Below, piece after piece: positions 35,023 through 43,468 of a DNA stretch of 64,000 nt. This DNA is from Moorena producens 3L (lineage in GTDB: Bacteria > Cyanobacteriota > Cyanobacteriia > Cyanobacteriales > Coleofasciculaceae). The translations under genes and the position numbers were made by a program. The stretch covers positions 1-64,000 of the forward strand of contig NZ_GL890956.1 in the NCBI RefSeq assembly GCF_000211815.1, read 5' to 3'. Position 1 is the stretch's first letter. Every line of letters begins with the position of its first letter. Under the pieces are notes generated by a model. That model searched no databases, was not told the DNA's origin, and saw nothing but the letters and a program-made list of their open reading frames with translations.

Positions 35023-35625
35023 GGGATATTGATTAATAGCAAGTTGGGTCAAACATAGCACTATTCCTAATCAACCTTAGGAGCAATCACGACCTTACGC
35101 CATAATTGAGCAACATGGGCGATTACTCAGGGTGCATCTCAATGCATGCAAAAACACTCTTCGGCAATAGAATGCTCATATTATTTTATGACAATTACCC
35201 TTAATAAAAATCTCCACCATCTCCCTATCTCCCTATCTCCCCACACTTCCTTTAGTTATAAATTTACAACAAAAAGATTCACCCGATTAATCCCGTTATT
35301 GCACCAATTCATAATACTCTTCCATCTGTGCTAAAGCTGCTTTTGCTTCTTGGGGAAATTTATCAAATTTGGCAGTCTTTTTGAACATAACATGTTCAAA
35401 TCGGGGAGGATTCCTGTAAGCATTCAGCCGTCAGCTGTCAGCTATCATGCTTATTTTATTCAAAAGCACCATTAGTAGCGTACGCTATGGGCAGAAACTG
35501 TTCGGTGTAGCGTGGCCACAAGCCTTTAGCACCTCAAGTAGCGCTAATCGCTGTTCGCTGATACGCGACACGCTGATAGCTTACGGATTCCTGTTCCCTA
35601 TTCCGAAGTTAAACAGTTGTGACGG
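35023..35625. other. Intergenic region with repeat debris
   Basis: No full gene is supported. Contents: GGTGCATCTC (35128-35137) matching the outer end of the palindromic element beside IS630; CTCCCTAT repeats (35222-35246); a 30-codon frame on the minus strand (35296-35388); and STRR/GCGTAGCG fragments at 35418-35590. Confidence 0.6.
35296..35388 (-). pseudogene. Short coding-like remnant
   Basis: A 30-codon minus-strand frame (MFKKTAKFDKFPQEAKAALA then QMEEYYELVQ, stop) has protein-like composition, unlike the flanking repeats. It could be the end of a decayed gene or a tiny protein; it was not recognised. Confidence 0.3.
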
Positions 35626-37809
35626 TTAACCTTCTTCAAGGTCACCAATATCCCGCTTCAGAGGTCGCTTGTAGGTAAAGGTGAAGGTATCGCCACTCTC
35701 AATGACCTGGTGCATTTCGCTATACATGGGATAGTCACCCACTCCACTGACACTTGCCCAGCCCCGCGCCCTAGTTAATGCCACAAATAGCTGGTTACGT
35801 AAACTGACATCACTCTCGTTCCTGGCAACATTATCAACACCGACCACATACACCATATCGGCTTCATTACCCTTAGCACGGGGCACACGAGATATGGTTA
35901 CGCCACCATCTTTCCAGAAGCGATCGCTATCAACATGAGGCCATTGAGGTTTTAGTTCATTCAACTCCAATGCTGTGGGAATATAAATATCAATGTCTTG
36001 CTCCATCAACACAACAGCGACATGATTTTCTAATTCAATTGCTTCGGAACTAGAGCCTAAAACTAGCACTAAGATTTCTTTACTGGCTTTAAGGTCATCA
36101 TCAACCAGATTATGCATAATCTTATCGGCCAAAGCACTAATTTCTTCCTGACGAGAGCCATAGGTTTCAAAGTCTAATACTGGTGCGCTCCACAATTCAG
36201 GAACTGGATTGGGGGAGTTTTCTTTTGGACGATGGAGGGTAATTTGTTGACCGGGAATAAAGTTACCTTTGACTTCATAACCAATTTTTTCCCAATCTTC
36301 CTTTCTGGTAATTCCCGTTAGCATTCCCTCAGGACGTAGCAACCCCATTCCGAGGCCATGAGCAGCGGTGAGAATTGAGCCAGGAGTGCGGTAACAGCGC
36401 CGCATAACTTCAGATTTTTTAATACCACCGGGGTATTGTGGTCCTTGTGACAAAAGTCGGCTGAGATTTTCACCGAATAGTTCTTTTGTGGTAGGAATTT
36501 TTAAGGTGTCTAGGCTTTGAGCTTCGTCATAAGCCCAGATTAAGCGCCGTTGTTCTGGCTGTTGTGGGTCAACGGGTCGTAAGGCTTGATAAGCTAGCCA
36601 ATAAATGGCTTGTTTGCCCTGGTACTTTAAGTGATCTTCAGTAACTAAGTCTTGTCCTTCATCAATTAAAATGGCATCAAAGCAGGGTTTAATGTTGATT
36701 TCTTCCGATAGCCGTTTACAAAGTTCTGCTAAACCCCGATTGGGCTGTCTTTCCCGAGTATCCCCAGCGGATTTGGGTCTAGCACCATTTAACTGGCAAA
36801 TTGTGCTGTACAAACCAGGCTGATCCTTAGCACCCCAAGCATGAAGCACTCGCAGTTTCTGGTTAGTCTTGTGGTCATACTGGATATCACCATTGCTAAA
36901 ACGACGCAGCCATCGATCTACTAACCCAATCATCAAGTCGTAGAGGGTGCGACTAAAAAACACTAACCCAATAGTCCAGTCTGGGTGCTTCAAGTGCATA
37001 TGAGCGGCTTTTTGGCATAGCAGCACTGTTTTTCCTGACCCCGCAATTCCCCGCAGCCGCTGAAACCCAGGAGGGATTTCTTTTCCAATGTGTTCCTGCT
37101 GCCAATCTAATTCGTAGAGTTGTTGGGTGTAAGCGGCTACAACATTAGCGCGAGTTTTGCCTTCGGTAGAGACTAGGGTACGCGGAGGTTTACGGAAAAT
37201 TGGTGCTCCGCTGATCACGGCTAAAAGTAACTTCCACTGCTGATCATCGATGTCTTCTCCTGGTATCACTGATTCAGTTTCTTGAATACACTCTAGGAAG
37301 CCAACTTTACCGAGTTGGTCCTGGAAGATAATGGGAGGACAGTCTGGCAGTTGGTCAAAACCGTGGTGTTGCCATTGTTCTTGAGTAATTAAAGGAAGAG
37401 CAATCATCGCCCTACCAGTAACTTTGCGCCAAATAGCAGGTTCGCGATCGCAAAAAGCGAGTATTGCTTTTAACTGATGTTCTGCTTGTTGGTAGGGATT
37501 TGGGTCAGCGCTGTAAGGGTTTTGGAGTTGCCACTGATCATCATCAATAGTAATAATTTCATCAATAGTGACAGATTGGATTTTAATTACTACTAGACCA
37601 AGGTCTTGATCAGTAATAAAAATATCAGGCTCCTTAGAGATTTCCCCTACTTTAGAAAAAATAGGATAGCGCCAGTAACCAATACAATTGCGTTCTGAAA
37701 ATGCACTGCGAGTGGCATCCCACACTCTTTGTTTTCCTGTTTCTTCACTTTCTGTGATCGGTTCAGTGGTAATAAATTTGCGACCCTGATCTGTATCGAT
37801 AACCGACAT
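35626..37809 (-). CDS. UvrD/Rep-like helicase with degenerate NERD domain
   Basis: A 727-aa protein from ATG 37809 (MSVIDTDQGR); the frame upstream to 37944 is only GGGAACA heptamers. Residues ~20-110 look like a nuclease-related NERD domain: KEPDIFITDQDLGLVVIKIQ keeps the first Asp (D62), but the E-x-K pair is K76-x-Q78. The rest is a superfamily 1 helicase: Walker A GIAGSGKTVLL, Walker B FDAILIDEGQDL, and late motifs RVPRAKGNEADMVYVVG and LFVALTRARGW. It should unwind DNA or RNA in repair or defence. Nuclease activity is doubtful. It stands alone. Confidence 0.82.
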   Translation of the reverse strand: MSVIDTDQGRKFITTEPITESEETGKQRVWDATRSAFSERNCIGYWRYPIFSKVGEISKEPDIFITDQDLGLVVIKIQSVTIDEIITIDDDQWQLQNPYSADPNPYQQAEHQLKAILAFCDREPAIWRKVTGRAMIALPLITQEQWQHHGFDQLPDCPPIIFQDQLGKVGFLECIQETESVIPGEDIDDQQWKLLLAVISGAPIFRKPPRTLVSTEGKTRANVVAAYTQQLYELDWQQEHIGKEIPPGFQRLRGIAGSGKTVLLCQKAAHMHLKHPDWTIGLVFFSRTLYDLMIGLVDRWLRRFSNGDIQYDHKTNQKLRVLHAWGAKDQPGLYSTICQLNGARPKSAGDTRERQPNRGLAELCKRLSEEINIKPCFDAILIDEGQDLVTEDHLKYQGKQAIYWLAYQALRPVDPQQPEQRRLIWAYDEAQSLDTLKIPTTKELFGENLSRLLSQGPQYPGGIKKSEVMRRCYRTPGSILTAAHGLGMGLLRPEGMLTGITRKEDWEKIGYEVKGNFIPGQQITLHRPKENSPNPVPELWSAPVLDFETYGSRQEEISALADKIMHNLVDDDLKASKEILVLVLGSSSEAIELENHVAVVLMEQDIDIYIPTALELNELKPQWPHVDSDRFWKDGGVTISRVPRAKGNEADMVYVVGVDNVARNESDVSLRNQLFVALTRARGWASVSGVGDYPMYSEMHQVIESGDTFTFTYKRPLKRDIGDLEEG

Positions 37810-38249
37810 TTGGGATAATTTCCTATGGTAATATTTACTTTTTAATTCGGTGAGGGACAAAGTTATGGGTTTTAGGGAACAGGGAACAGGGAACAGGGAA
37901 CAGGGAACAGGGAACAGGAACCGACCCCTACTCCCTGCTCCCAAGCTCCCTAAACACCAAGAAGAAGGTACTTCACCTAATTGAGAACTATTTAGAACTG
38001 CTATACTGCTTTATACAGTCCTAACCGTAGAGTTCCCAAATGGTCAGCTATTGAATACAGGGTGCAGAGAATTCCAATGAAACGAAAAATTAAGGGTTTA
38101 GCCAATCAGACAAGACGATGCAAATTTCCAGACCAAAAATAACTTATAAATTATGTTCTAGGGTTGTAGTAATTCGTGCTATGATACTACCAGTGGAATG
38201 TGGGTTATAATGTAAAGGGTTTGAGTAAAAACAGGTGCAGAGAACAACA
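37810..38249. other. Divergent intergenic region
   Basis: No gene is supported. GGGAACA heptamers occupy 37866-37915. Two similar leader-like sequences, GGGTGCAGAGAATTCCAATG at 38060 and GGTGCAGAGAACAACAATG at 38235, suggest a small local duplication before the hydrolase gene; the first ATG opens only a 21-codon frame. Confidence 0.45.
38206..38211 (+). promoter_or_regulatory. TATAAT -10 element for the hydrolase gene
   Basis: A consensus TATAAT lies 39 nt before the ATG at 38250. No clear -35 hexamer is seen at the standard distance. Confidence 0.4.
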
Positions 38250-38792
38250 ATGAAGACAGCACTGATACTAGTAGATATTCAAAATGACTACTTTCCTGGT
38301 GGTTCTATGGAACTAGTGGGGATGAATTTAGCTAGTCAAAATTCTCAACATTTACTAGATCATTTTCGGTCAAACAAGTTGCCAACTTTTCATATACAGC
38401 ACTTTTTTGAAGCTGATTCTAATGAACCCTTCTTTATCCGAGGTACTGAAGGAGTTGAAATCCATGAGATTGTTAAACCCCTTCCTGGTGAAACTGTAAT
38501 CCCGAAAAATTATCCTAATAGCTTTCGGGAAACTACTTTGCTGGATCAACTCAAAGAAGCTGAGATTGAACAGCTAGTTATTTGCGGTGCCATGAGTCAC
38601 ATGTGTATTGATGCTACCACTCGCGCTGCTGCTGATTTGGGTTTTAAGTGTAAGGTAGTTCATGATGCCTGTGCTACTAGAGATCTGGTTTTTGGCAATC
38701 AGACTATTATCGCTCAAGACGTACATGGGGCATTTATGCATGCTTTGGGTGTTGCTTATGCTGATGTGATTAGCTTATCGGATTTTTCGTAG
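38250..38792 (+). CDS. Isochorismatase-fold cysteine hydrolase
   Basis: A 180-aa cysteine hydrolase of the isochorismatase superfamily, starting at ATG 38250 (MKTALILVDIQNDYFPGG); a GTG five codons upstream is less likely. The catalytic triad is visible as D9, K86 (VIPKNYPNSF) and C119 (GAMSHMCIDATTRAA), with a cis-peptide-type GAMSH before the cysteine. These enzymes hydrolyse amides such as nicotinamide or ureidoacrylate, or vinyl ethers. It appears monocistronic. The substrate cannot be told. Confidence 0.88.
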   Translation: MKTALILVDIQNDYFPGGSMELVGMNLASQNSQHLLDHFRSNKLPTFHIQHFFEADSNEPFFIRGTEGVEIHEIVKPLPGETVIPKNYPNSFRETTLLDQLKEAEIEQLVICGAMSHMCIDATTRAAADLGFKCKVVHDACATRDLVFGNQTIIAQDVHGAFMHALGVAYADVISLSDFS

Positions 38793-38869
38793 GGATTGAA
38801 CTGAGATAACAACCAGTGCGATTCGTTATTCAAGACTGATAAGAGGTTGTCTGAGAAGTCTCATTTGCT

Positions 38870-38970
38870 ACATCCAAGCCCCCGTTGGTCCCCCAATTTT
38901 GGGGGACTTCTACCAGCAAATTGATTCTTGTTCCCCCCAGAATTGGGGGGCTAGGGGGGCAAAATTCAGT
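38870..38970. repeat. Paired CCCCCAATTTTGGGGG-type palindromes
   Basis: CCCCCAATTTTGGGGG (38892-38907) and CCCCCCAGAATTGGGGGG (about 38934-38951) are two palindromes that can also pair with each other, followed by a GGGGGGCAAAA stretch. It could act as a transcript end for the hydrolase gene; no T tract is present. Confidence 0.5.
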
Positions 38971-39089
38971 ATCAAAAAACTTTTCAGATATCCTCTAACA
39001 AGAAGATCAATTGTTTAATCACAAAACATCTTCTTGTTATCAAGCCCAATTACTTAACAAATTAAATCTTATCATTCATTGTTTGACTG

Positions 39090-39374
39090 ATGACGTTAAT
39101 CCTTAACCTGCCACCAGAATTGGAGCAATATCTCTTGCAGGAAGCCAAGCAGCAAGGGATATCCCTCGAAGCTATAACATTACAACTTTTGGCAAACTCT
39201 ATTCTGGTAAGACAAAAGCAAGCTGAAGCGGTTAATCTGCTTCAGTCCTGGATTGATGATCAGGATATTGACGAACAGCAAGAAACAGGTCAGTACTTGA
39301 TCGATGCATTGGATCAGGATCGACTTTCTGAGCGTCAGTTATTCCCAATTGAGATGAAGGGTGTAACTTGGTGA
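39090..39374 (+). CDS. VapB-like antitoxin
   Basis: A 94-aa protein: MTLILNLPPELEQYLLQEAK then QGISLEAITLQLL is a ribbon-helix-helix-like start, followed by an acidic linker (QSWIDDQDIDEQQETG) typical of cyanobacterial antitoxins paired with PIN-domain toxins. Its stop overlaps by GTGA (39371-39374) the start of a VapC-like gene fragment. The antitoxin itself appears complete, but the toxin is broken, so this is an orphan. Family call is by context and composition. Confidence 0.65.
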   Translation: MTLILNLPPELEQYLLQEAKQQGISLEAITLQLLANSILVRQKQAEAVNLLQSWIDDQDIDEQQETGQYLIDALDQDRLSERQLFPIEMKGVTW

Positions 39375-39502
39375 GGGGAGTGATAGTGTTGGATGCAGGA
39401 CCGGTTGGTCTGATCACCAATCCCAAGCTGTCTGCTCAGAGTGTTGCTTGTGCTCAGGGTGGTGCGTTACGGGGCGGACTATCTCAACCCTGGCTACCGT
39501 AA
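39371..39502 (+). pseudogene. Truncated VapC-like PIN-domain toxin
   Basis: From GTG 39371 the frame reads MRGVIVLDAGPVGLITNPKL and then SAQSVACAQ, which is the first beta-strand and helix of a PIN-domain nuclease with its first catalytic Asp (D8). After about 29 codons it runs into the TGCGTTA palindromic element (39458-39536) and ends 43 codons in. The remaining ~100 residues with the other acidic catalytic residues are absent. It cannot be an active nuclease. Confidence 0.8.
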
Positions 39503-39536
39503 AAATAAGGGCAAGTCCGCCCCTAACGCACCCTAC
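39458..39536. repeat. TGCGTTA palindromic element inside a vapC remnant
   Basis: GGTGGTGCGTTACGGGGCGG to CCGCCCCTAACGCACCCTAC; inverted arms of about 20 bp. GATTCCC heptamers follow at 39557-39598. Confidence 0.85.
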
Positions 39537-39597
39537 GCACTCTCCCCAAACTCTTCCCCCGATTCCCGATTCCCGATTCCCGATTCCCGATTCCCAA

Positions 39598-41373
39598 TTA
39601 CCTATCCCCTATTTCCTCCGCACTCTCAACCAAATCAATAAACTCAGCTCGATAACCTTCTAAATCTACCCCTTCGGATTCCTTTGCTAATTGTAATGCT
39701 TGGTCAAAACTGGCTTTACCTTTGTAAGGAGAATCTCTTAAGACCATACCAAAACTGGCAACGGCAGCAGAAAACTTAAAGTTATCGGAAGCATCCTCTA
39801 GCTTTACAGCTTTATCAACCAAGGGATAGGTGAGGAGTTGAGAGGTGTTACCGTCAGGCTCTTTGTAACGTAACTTGACCTGCATTAATTCTTTGGAATT
39901 AGTGGTTGAAGCAGCATTGGATTGATATTTCAGAGGGTCAATATCTGGTAATTTGACATTAGTTTTCGCTCCCACAGGAATAATTTCATACAGTGCGGTG
40001 ACAGTATGACCTGCTCCTAATTCTCCGGCATCTTTAGTATCATCATTAAAGTCTTCATCCTTCAGTCGCCGATTTTCATAACCAATCAAACGATAAGCTT
40101 GGACTTTGGCAGGATTAAACTCTACTTGAATCTTAACATCTTTGGCAATAGTGAGTAAAGTAGCTCCGATTTCGTTAACCAGGACTTTCTTAGCTTCTAA
40201 CTCGTTATCAATATAAGCATAATTGCCATTTCCTTTATTAGCAATTTTCTCCATCTTGGAATCTTGTAAATTACCGCTACCAAATCCTAATACGGTCAGG
40301 AAAACTCCTTTGTTTCGCTTCTGTTCAATTAGTTTAACTAATTCGGTATCACTGGAAACTCCGACATTAAAGTCTCCGTCGGTTGCTAGAATAACTCGGT
40401 TATTTCCTGATTTAATAAAATTATCCTGGGCGAGTTTATAAGCCAGTTTAATTCCTGCTCCCCCAGCAGTAGACCCCCCGGCATTGAGATTCTCAATGGC
40501 TGTTAAGATTTTATCTTTCTCGTTGCCTGGAGTAGGGGGTAAAACCACCCCAGCAGCTCCAGCATAGACGACAATACTGACCTGGTCTTCTTCTCTTAAT
40601 TCATTGACGAGCATCCGAAAGGCATCTTTGAGCAAGGGAAGCTTATTGGGAGTATTCATGGAACCGGAGACATCCAGCAAAAAGACTAGATTGCTGGGAG
40701 GCAAATCTTCAATCGCCATCTTTTCCCCCTGGATGCCAATGTGAACTAATTGGTGAGTGGGATTCCAAGGAGCTTGGGAAATTTCTGTGGTAATCGAAAA
40801 AGGGCGATCGCTTTCCGGTTCGGGATAGTCGTAGTTAAAGTAGTTAATTAATTCTTCGATACGGATGGCATTAGTAGGGGGGAGTTGACCGTTATTAAGG
40901 AAACGACGAAGATTGCTGTAGGAGGCGGTATCAACATCAATCGCAAAGGTAGACAGAGGATTATGCTTTACTCTCTTAAAGGCGTTCTCATCAATTGCAC
41001 TATAGTTTTCTCTGTTGCTGGCTTCTGGGATAGCTTGCTCTGCTGTCAGTAACGGCTTGGGTTTGCTCGCAATTGAGCTACTAGGAACTGATTTAAAGCG
41101 TGCATTTGGGCTATGGGAGAGTCGCCTTGAGGCTCGGGGTGTCAAACCTCTGTTACGGAAATTCTGATTAACACTATCCGCCGACCTCCCGAGCGGGGCT
41201 GATTCCATAAGTTCTGATTGGCGCTGTCTTTGGTCACGTTCTACGTCTTTCGCTACAGGTAGACTAGAGCTTTCTTCTAATTGGACTGATGGCTGATTGT
41301 GGCAAGCTGTTGTTAGCTGTGCCAAGATAGCGACCATTCCGGAAAGGAGGAATAGTCTTAGTAATTTGTTCAT
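39598..41373 (-). CDS. vWA-domain lipoprotein (YfbK-like)
   Basis: A 591-aa exported protein. The N-terminal signal (LLRLFLLSGMVAILAQLTTAC) ends at a lipobox cysteine (C24), so it is a lipoprotein. After a low-complexity linker come a von Willebrand factor A N-terminal domain (FAIDVDTASYSNLRRFLNNG), a vWA domain with MIDAS DVSGSMN and ILATDGDFNVG, and a C-terminal DUF3520-like region (LMQVKLRYKEPDG). Homologues are called YfbK. Its stop lies within heptamer repeats, which also cross the end of the gene. Role likely in envelope protein interactions; unknown in detail. Confidence 0.87.
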   Translation of the reverse strand: MNKLLRLFLLSGMVAILAQLTTACHNQPSVQLEESSSLPVAKDVERDQRQRQSELMESAPLGRSADSVNQNFRNRGLTPRASRRLSHSPNARFKSVPSSSIASKPKPLLTAEQAIPEASNRENYSAIDENAFKRVKHNPLSTFAIDVDTASYSNLRRFLNNGQLPPTNAIRIEELINYFNYDYPEPESDRPFSITTEISQAPWNPTHQLVHIGIQGEKMAIEDLPPSNLVFLLDVSGSMNTPNKLPLLKDAFRMLVNELREEDQVSIVVYAGAAGVVLPPTPGNEKDKILTAIENLNAGGSTAGGAGIKLAYKLAQDNFIKSGNNRVILATDGDFNVGVSSDTELVKLIEQKRNKGVFLTVLGFGSGNLQDSKMEKIANKGNGNYAYIDNELEAKKVLVNEIGATLLTIAKDVKIQVEFNPAKVQAYRLIGYENRRLKDEDFNDDTKDAGELGAGHTVTALYEIIPVGAKTNVKLPDIDPLKYQSNAASTTNSKELMQVKLRYKEPDGNTSQLLTYPLVDKAVKLEDASDNFKFSAAVASFGMVLRDSPYKGKASFDQALQLAKESEGVDLEGYRAEFIDLVESAEEIGDR

Positions 41374-42372
41374 TTGATTTGCCCTCTGTATTGCTTATTC
41401 CTAAGCTAATCGACAACAGAAGGCTGTTTGTTTGTGTTGCGGTTTCTGTAACAGTTAATGGGGAGTCGGGAGTCGGGCATCGGGAGTCGGGCATCGGGAA
41501 TCGGGAGTCGGGAGTCGGGAGTCGGGAGTCGGGAATAGTGATTAATCCTAAGGTGGGCAGTGCCTAGCAATGCTATGGTCAGCAAATGAATCTGGATTAG
41601 GCTCTATATTAAATGGTATTTTGCCGGGTAAACGGATCTAATTTTGTTAATTCCTATCTATAATGTTTTTACCATCAAATAAACACTATATGTATAAAAT
41701 ATATTGTCAATGAGCGCCATAAGGCCAGGTTTATTGAAAAGTACCCGTGGTTGATTGACAAGATGGGTTTATCCTATGATACTTTTACAGATATAGGACT
41801 GGAAGCAAAGCTTAAGATATCTTCTGCTTCCTGATCCAAAGCTACCTGTCCCCTTTCAATAATAAAACTATGTCTTAAGCTGTACTTCTCTTCCTATAAA
41901 ACTAGATAAACCATGGCTACTCGCCATAGTTTATACTGATGATGTAGTTAACCCTTTTTATAGAACTTTTCTTAATTAGGAGCTACACATCATTTTTTTT
42001 CTGTTCGCTATTTCCTATTTCCTTTTGTAGGTTCCGGTGATCCGCTTTTTTGGTGATCCGCTATTTCCTGTTGCCTAAAATCCAGGATTTTCTACCTCAA
42101 ATCGGTAAGCTATCAGCTATCAGCTATCAGCTATCAGCTATCAGCTAATGCGCTACGGGAGGTGCTTTTGAATAAAACAGGTCAGCATTCGAATAATCCT
42201 GAGTGATGTCACAGGGTTGAAGCCTGTGCCACAAACATTAAGCCTGTGCCACAAAGCTATTCGCGTAGCGTGAGCTTTTAGCTCACGGCTGACGGCTAAA
42301 TGCTGAATGCTTACTAAAATCGTTTAATACAACTGTTTACAACCACTATATAATCCCTAATTAAGGAAGTTG
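41374..42372. other. One-kilobase intergenic region with repeats and a coding remnant
   Basis: No intact gene is supported. GGGAGTC heptamers occupy 41457-41535, a half copy of the GGTGGGCAGTGC family lies at 41551-41563, and TATCAGC heptamers at 42108-42148. Between 41705 and 41838 a plus-strand frame without start codon reads VNERHKARFIEKYPWLIDKM then GLSYDTFTDIGLEAKLKISS, protein-like and probably the remnant of a lost gene. Tandem AGCCTGTGCCACAAA units are at 42221-42258. Confidence 0.55.
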
Positions 42373-43317
42373 ATGATGTCTACTAAACATTCTGCAGTCT
42401 GGGGATCTTCTTCCTTAGCCATTGCCATTTTTGCCCTATCGTCTTCACCAATTCTGACTCGCATAACAGAACATGATATGGGTCCTTATGGAACAATATT
42501 TAATCGGTTTTGGATTGCCAGCCTAGCGTTGGGCCTTGGCAAGGTTGTCAAACTACTTTGGGATAAGCAGAGCGGACGCTTATCTACTACTGATAACAAG
42601 GCTTATACTGTCCAGGATTTTTTCTCCTTATTTCTTGTTGCTAGCTTAGATTCAATTTGCCTAGTGACCTGGGCTTGGTCTTTGACAAAAACAAGTGTTG
42701 CTAATTCTAATCTTCTCCACAACACCACTCCTATCTTTGCAGCTGTCGGCGGATGGTTACTGTTAAGCCAATCCTTTAATCGTCGCTTCCTAATCGGCAT
42801 GATACTGGCTCTAGCAGGAACGTTCTTAATTGGTTTTAACGATTTTCATATCGATCGAGATACATTGATAGGGGACAGCGTTGCATTACTATCTGCCCTT
42901 TTCTACGCGGGGACACTTTTGGTAACAGAGCATCTCCGAGTTAAATTTGACACAAGCACAATTTTACTATGGCTTTATACCTTGGGTGGCCTATTGTTGT
43001 TACCATTAACATTGCTATTTGAAGATAGACTATTTCCTGCTTCCTTTTCATCATGGTCTGCTGTTATTGGCCTAGGACTTTGTGGCTCTATAATTGGATT
43101 GGGTGCATTATTCTATAGTCTCAAACAATTTTCATCTAGCTTTGTCTCTCTCATCCTATTGCTGGAACCTATGATTGCAGCAGTCTTAGCCTGGCTAATT
43201 TTTGCGGAAAAATTGAGTTGGTTAAATGGCTTGACGTTTATAATTGTATTATCTGGGATTTATCTGGCTAAATCAGATGGAGAATTAGATAATATTGGCT
43301 CTACCGAAGCTACTTAA
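42373..43317 (+). CDS. DMT-superfamily (EamA) transporter
   Basis: A 314-aa inner-membrane protein with ten hydrophobic segments and two EamA repeats (SLAIAIFALSSSPILTRI; GDSVALLSALFYAGTLLVTE). AAGGAAG precedes paired ATGs at 42373 and 42376. EamA proteins export amino acids, metabolites or nucleotide sugars. The second repeat ends with ILLLEPMIAAVLAWLIFAEK, the typical DMT finish. No linked gene hints at the substrate. Confidence 0.88.
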   Translation: MMSTKHSAVWGSSSLAIAIFALSSSPILTRITEHDMGPYGTIFNRFWIASLALGLGKVVKLLWDKQSGRLSTTDNKAYTVQDFFSLFLVASLDSICLVTWAWSLTKTSVANSNLLHNTTPIFAAVGGWLLLSQSFNRRFLIGMILALAGTFLIGFNDFHIDRDTLIGDSVALLSALFYAGTLLVTEHLRVKFDTSTILLWLYTLGGLLLLPLTLLFEDRLFPASFSSWSAVIGLGLCGSIIGLGALFYSLKQFSSSFVSLILLLEPMIAAVLAWLIFAEKLSWLNGLTFIIVLSGIYLAKSDGELDNIGSTEAT

Positions 43318-43383
43318 GATGTAAGCGATCAGCGATCAGCTATCAGCTAATGCGCTACGCCCACGCTACGCGAACAGCGATCA

Positions 43384-43464
43384 GTGGTGCGTTACGGGCC
43401 GGGCTATCTCAACCGATGTCAAGAGGGGGAAAATCAAGGGAAGCCCGTCCCTAACACACCCTAC
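43384..43464. repeat. TGCGTTA palindromic element
   Basis: GTGGTGCGTTACGGGCCGGGCT to AGCCCGTCCCTAACACACCCTAC, 81 bp, between the DMT gene and the kinase stop. Confidence 0.82.
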
Positions 43465-43468
43465 ACCA

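Noticed and set aside
37809..37944. Longer helicase start with a hydrophobic leader
   Set aside because: FPVPCSLFPVPCSL is translated GGGAACA heptamers, not a signal peptide.
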